64,000 nt of DNA from contig NC_084772.1 of NCBI RefSeq assembly GCF_028858725.1, positions 19,073,548 to 19,137,547 of the forward strand, in the 5' to 3' direction. Shown here in pieces: positions 61,401 through 64,000 of the stretch. The translations under genes were made by a program, and so were the position numbers. Under the pieces are notes generated by a model, which was not told where the DNA came from, did no database searches, and saw nothing but the letters and a program-made list of their open reading frames with translations. Positions within the stretch are counted from its first letter, which is position 1. Every line of letters starts with the position of its first letter. The stretch is from Colius striatus. Taxonomy: Eukaryota; Chordata; Aves; Coliiformes; Coliidae.

Positions 61401-64000
61401 ACAGGATCAGGTTATAGCCCCATCTGAAGTCTCTGCTATGGCAGTGCCTGGAGTACATTGCTGTTTGCAGAGCTGCTGACTTGGCTGGATGAGATTGCTT
61501 GCACTCAGCAGTTGTGTTATGCAGTGTTCACTTTTTCTGAGTTGTAAATTGTTGGTACAGTGCAGCCTGGACTCTGCACAGACCTGCCTGTGGTCACTCC
61601 AGTGATGTGCCCTGTGAATTATTCATTGTTCTCATCCCCATTTATTTATGTTTTGTTAACTAGGCTGAATTTCCAGTACATCTGTTACTTATTTACCTCT
61701 GTACATTTACAGGTGTCGCTGCTCTCAGATCATCATGTAGCTTTCACTATTCCTCCCTTGGAATAAAACAAGAAAAGAAACGTTGTTTGCTAGTAGTTTT
61801 AACCATTAGGACCCAGGGTGCTTTGAATTACATGGGAAATTTCAAGATGTAGCATTATAAGAACTTCTGGGGAGATTTTTTCTTCTCACCACCCTTGGTT
61901 GCCTCAGTATTCCCTGTGGAAAGTTATATAGATATTTGGAGAAATCCATTTGTGCAGTCAGCTTCCTAAATACATGTTTCATTTTCCAGAAGAGCATCCT
62001 CCTAATCAAACTTTTCAGGAATGTCACTGTGCGTGTTGGTTTTCCTTTGTGCATAATTGTGGATGTAAAGGATGGTGAGTTCCCCTGTTTGCATTCTATG
62101 CCTTTTTTATGTACTTTGCAAAAGACATTTCACAAATGTTTGTGTGTGATTCAAGCCACAGTCCCTCTCTGCTGCAGCAAACAAAAGAGTGACAGGATAA
62201 CAGTCTCTGGCACTATGACTAATGCTGACAATTCTCTGCTTCATTTTTCTTTTTAGAAGAGACAGAAAAAGAAGGATTTGTTTACCCAGACATACCTACA
62301 CTACGTGAAGGCATGCAGCAAAACCTGCCCTGTTTCTCTCAGAGAGCTGATTTATCCATGCAGCACAGTAGTTTCGAGCCCTAGAAATGATACAGCTGAG
62401 CTACCATCTCTCAGCAGGGCCATTTCACTCCATTAGTGTAGATGTACCATGATTTAGTCAGCCCGTACACAATATCTGCCAGAAACTTCCACGCCTCTTT
62501 CTCTGCCTGTCTTTATTTCCCTGACATCAGTGCCTTGAGAGTGTGAGATGCTGCCCTGATGGTATTTAATGAGGACATCCTCATTGATTTCACACTGGGA
62601 GATAGATTTAATCCAGTGAGTTTGTATGTGACTGTTTTAGATATTAAGAATAGTTGCATGTATCACTTAATGTATGTGACATGGTTTATACAGAATATCC
62701 CTCTCTAGTGTCTCTTTGAAGATTCTTCATCTTTTTGAACATCCTGTTCCAAACCAGACAATATTGGAAAGGGAGGGAAACAGAGGCAATATTAAGCATC
62801 AAAGCCAATTTCTGTTTCTCAGTATTTTTGGTGATTTGCTGACTGCTTTATGCACCACTCACAGGTATCATCCAAAGAGCAGGCAAAATAGCACAGTGAC
62901 TTTAAATAGGATGTTCTTGCCAAAATATGAATCCTTCTCTGTCAGTGATAGTCTCCAAATTCGCTTCTGTCACCAAACTCCTGTCAGATGTTAGTTACTT
63001 TCAGTGATTTATCAGCTTATGGCCCAAATACTCTGATCCATGAAAGGCTTTGCTTTGGATAAATGACCAATACAGGAATCTCTGTGCCACAACCATTATG
63101 TATTTTCCCTTTCTCAACAAAGCAAACACATGTGGGAAATTCTAGTGATCAGTGCCTGCTAACACAAAACCCCACTAACAACTCTCTCTCTTGGCCTTAC
63201 CATTAACTGGAACAGAGTTCTGAGCTTTTCTTTTCTGATCTTTAAGACAAATTTATCACTGACTTTCTCCTGTCTGCATTTCTGCACCTGAAGTACTGTG
63301 TCATAGTGGAACCCAGAAAAGCTCCAAGCAGTTTGATGACTGTGAACATGAGGTTTTATTTCTAACTGACCATAGCATATTTTGGGTGGGCTTTTTCAAC
63401 AGAACCCTCTGACATGTTTTACACTTACCACAGCATCAATCAGTACTCAAACTGTCATCAACTCTGATGGGAGAACAGCTATCACAAAGCCAGTGGTGAG
63501 TATCTAAGTCTTTATACTTTATTCACCCTTCAAATTTACTTTTGAACAATGCAAGAATTTACCAGGATTGATGGAACTTGTCTGTAGCTGAAAATCTGCA
63601 GTGTATGATATATATGTAACAAAATGAGTGCCTGGTATTGATCTTATGGAGGAAAAGAGCATTTGGCTCAGCAAGGAAGGAAACAGTATTTTGTATGTAA
63701 AAAGATAGATCCTGAGCCTGATGGCTGAAATGTTGAGGGATTTTCAAGAATGTATCAGTCTCTTCAAAGAAGCAAATTGATGGTTTCAAAGTTTTGTACC
63801 ACCAGAGACAATACACAGTTCTTACCTCCTTTTTCATTCTTGCTTTCCACTGGACAAGGCAATGGCTGATTTCCTGGGTTCTATTATACATTGGAACGTT
63901 TGGCAGTGTTACACCAAAATTACTCAGTTTAAAATATTTCTGTTAACTTCTCTTTAGATATGAAAAAAATGGGCTCACAATAAAATATAAGAATGGCAGT
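58430..64000 (-). other. KCNG4: Last intron of KCNG4, running off the window edge
   Basis: This begins at the acceptor of the terminal exon and continues for at least 5.57 kb. No frame matching a Kv T1/BTB domain or S1 is found on the minus strand up to 64000. The expected upstream coding exon is large and should show as a long open frame, so it must lie outside. Contents include a CR1 (60637-61255), a TTA microsatellite (58645-58657) and a short TA-rich run (60603-60626). Confidence 0.85.
60637..61255 (+). repeat. CR1 fragment, longest in the window (~620 bp), in KCNG4 intron
   Basis: It starts at AACATGAGGCAGCAGCGTGC, passes through GCATCCTGGCTTGTATCAGG and TGGAGAAGAGGAGGCTGAGG, and ends GATTCTGTGATTCTATGATC. 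Sense orientation, hence antisense to KCNG4. GC-rich; the open frames inside it are repeat-derived and no reverse transcriptase domain is present. Confidence 0.95.

Noticed and set aside
63559-63891. 110-codon minus frame considered as the missing KCNG4 upstream exon
   Set aside because: It has no T1/BTB or S1 features and the composition of random translated AT-rich DNA.
1-64000. CRISPR arrays, insertion sequences, operons, tRNA or rRNA genes, endogenous retrovirus
   Set aside because: No spaced direct-repeat array, no tRNA-like cloverleaf or rRNA recognised, and no retroviral gene motifs or paired LTRs seen. The sequence is plainly vertebrate nuclear DNA.

Overview
This window is nuclear DNA from a bird. 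The diagnostic signal is the set of 5'-truncated CR1 retroposons. Antisense copies begin with the avian 3'-terminal motif (TAGAATGGTAGG followed by TTGGAAGGGACCTTTAGAG). Sense copies end in repeats of GATTCTGTGATTCTRT. The background is AT-rich and almost all noncoding, with one sharp CpG island. Eight CR1 pieces and two much older MIR-like SINE relics were recognised by eye. There is no bacterial, plasmid, CRISPR or intact viral content.

Two protein-coding loci can be supported, both on the minus strand. The first is a complete HSBP1 gene (heat shock factor binding protein 1, 76 aa) in three coding exons between 26985 and 28108. A CpG-island promoter covers its first exon; it carries a perfect 14-bp palindrome containing TCTCGCGAGA and a cluster of ETS-type sites. 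The second HSBP1 intron (27104-27291, 188 nt) has all the marks of a minor-spliceosome (U12) AT-AC intron. The second locus is the last coding exon of KCNG4 (Kv6.4, a silent modifier subunit of Kv2 channels) at 57644-58429, covering S2 through S6 and the C-terminus. The exon for the N-terminal T1 domain and S1 is not in the window, so the last KCNG4 intron runs off the right edge.

Region by region: 1-26.1 kb is gene-poor DNA with MIR and CR1 relics. From 26.1 to 28.5 kb lies HSBP1 with its probable 3' region, which contains a CR1, and its CpG island. From 28.5 to about 57.1 kb no gene is recognised, only one CR1, small tandem duplications and two weak candidate exons. From 57.1 to 58.43 kb lies the KCNG4 terminal exon and probable 3'UTR. 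From 58.43 to 64 kb is KCNG4 intron holding a 620-bp CR1.

HSBP1 (stress response, coiled-coil assembly) and KCNG4 (neuronal excitability) are not functionally linked. Their adjacency matters for genome structure: as I remember the human map, about ten genes lie between them on 16q23-q24 and they have opposite orientations. Same-strand neighbours about 29.5 kb apart would fit an inversion of the intervening block. No novel multi-gene system was found.
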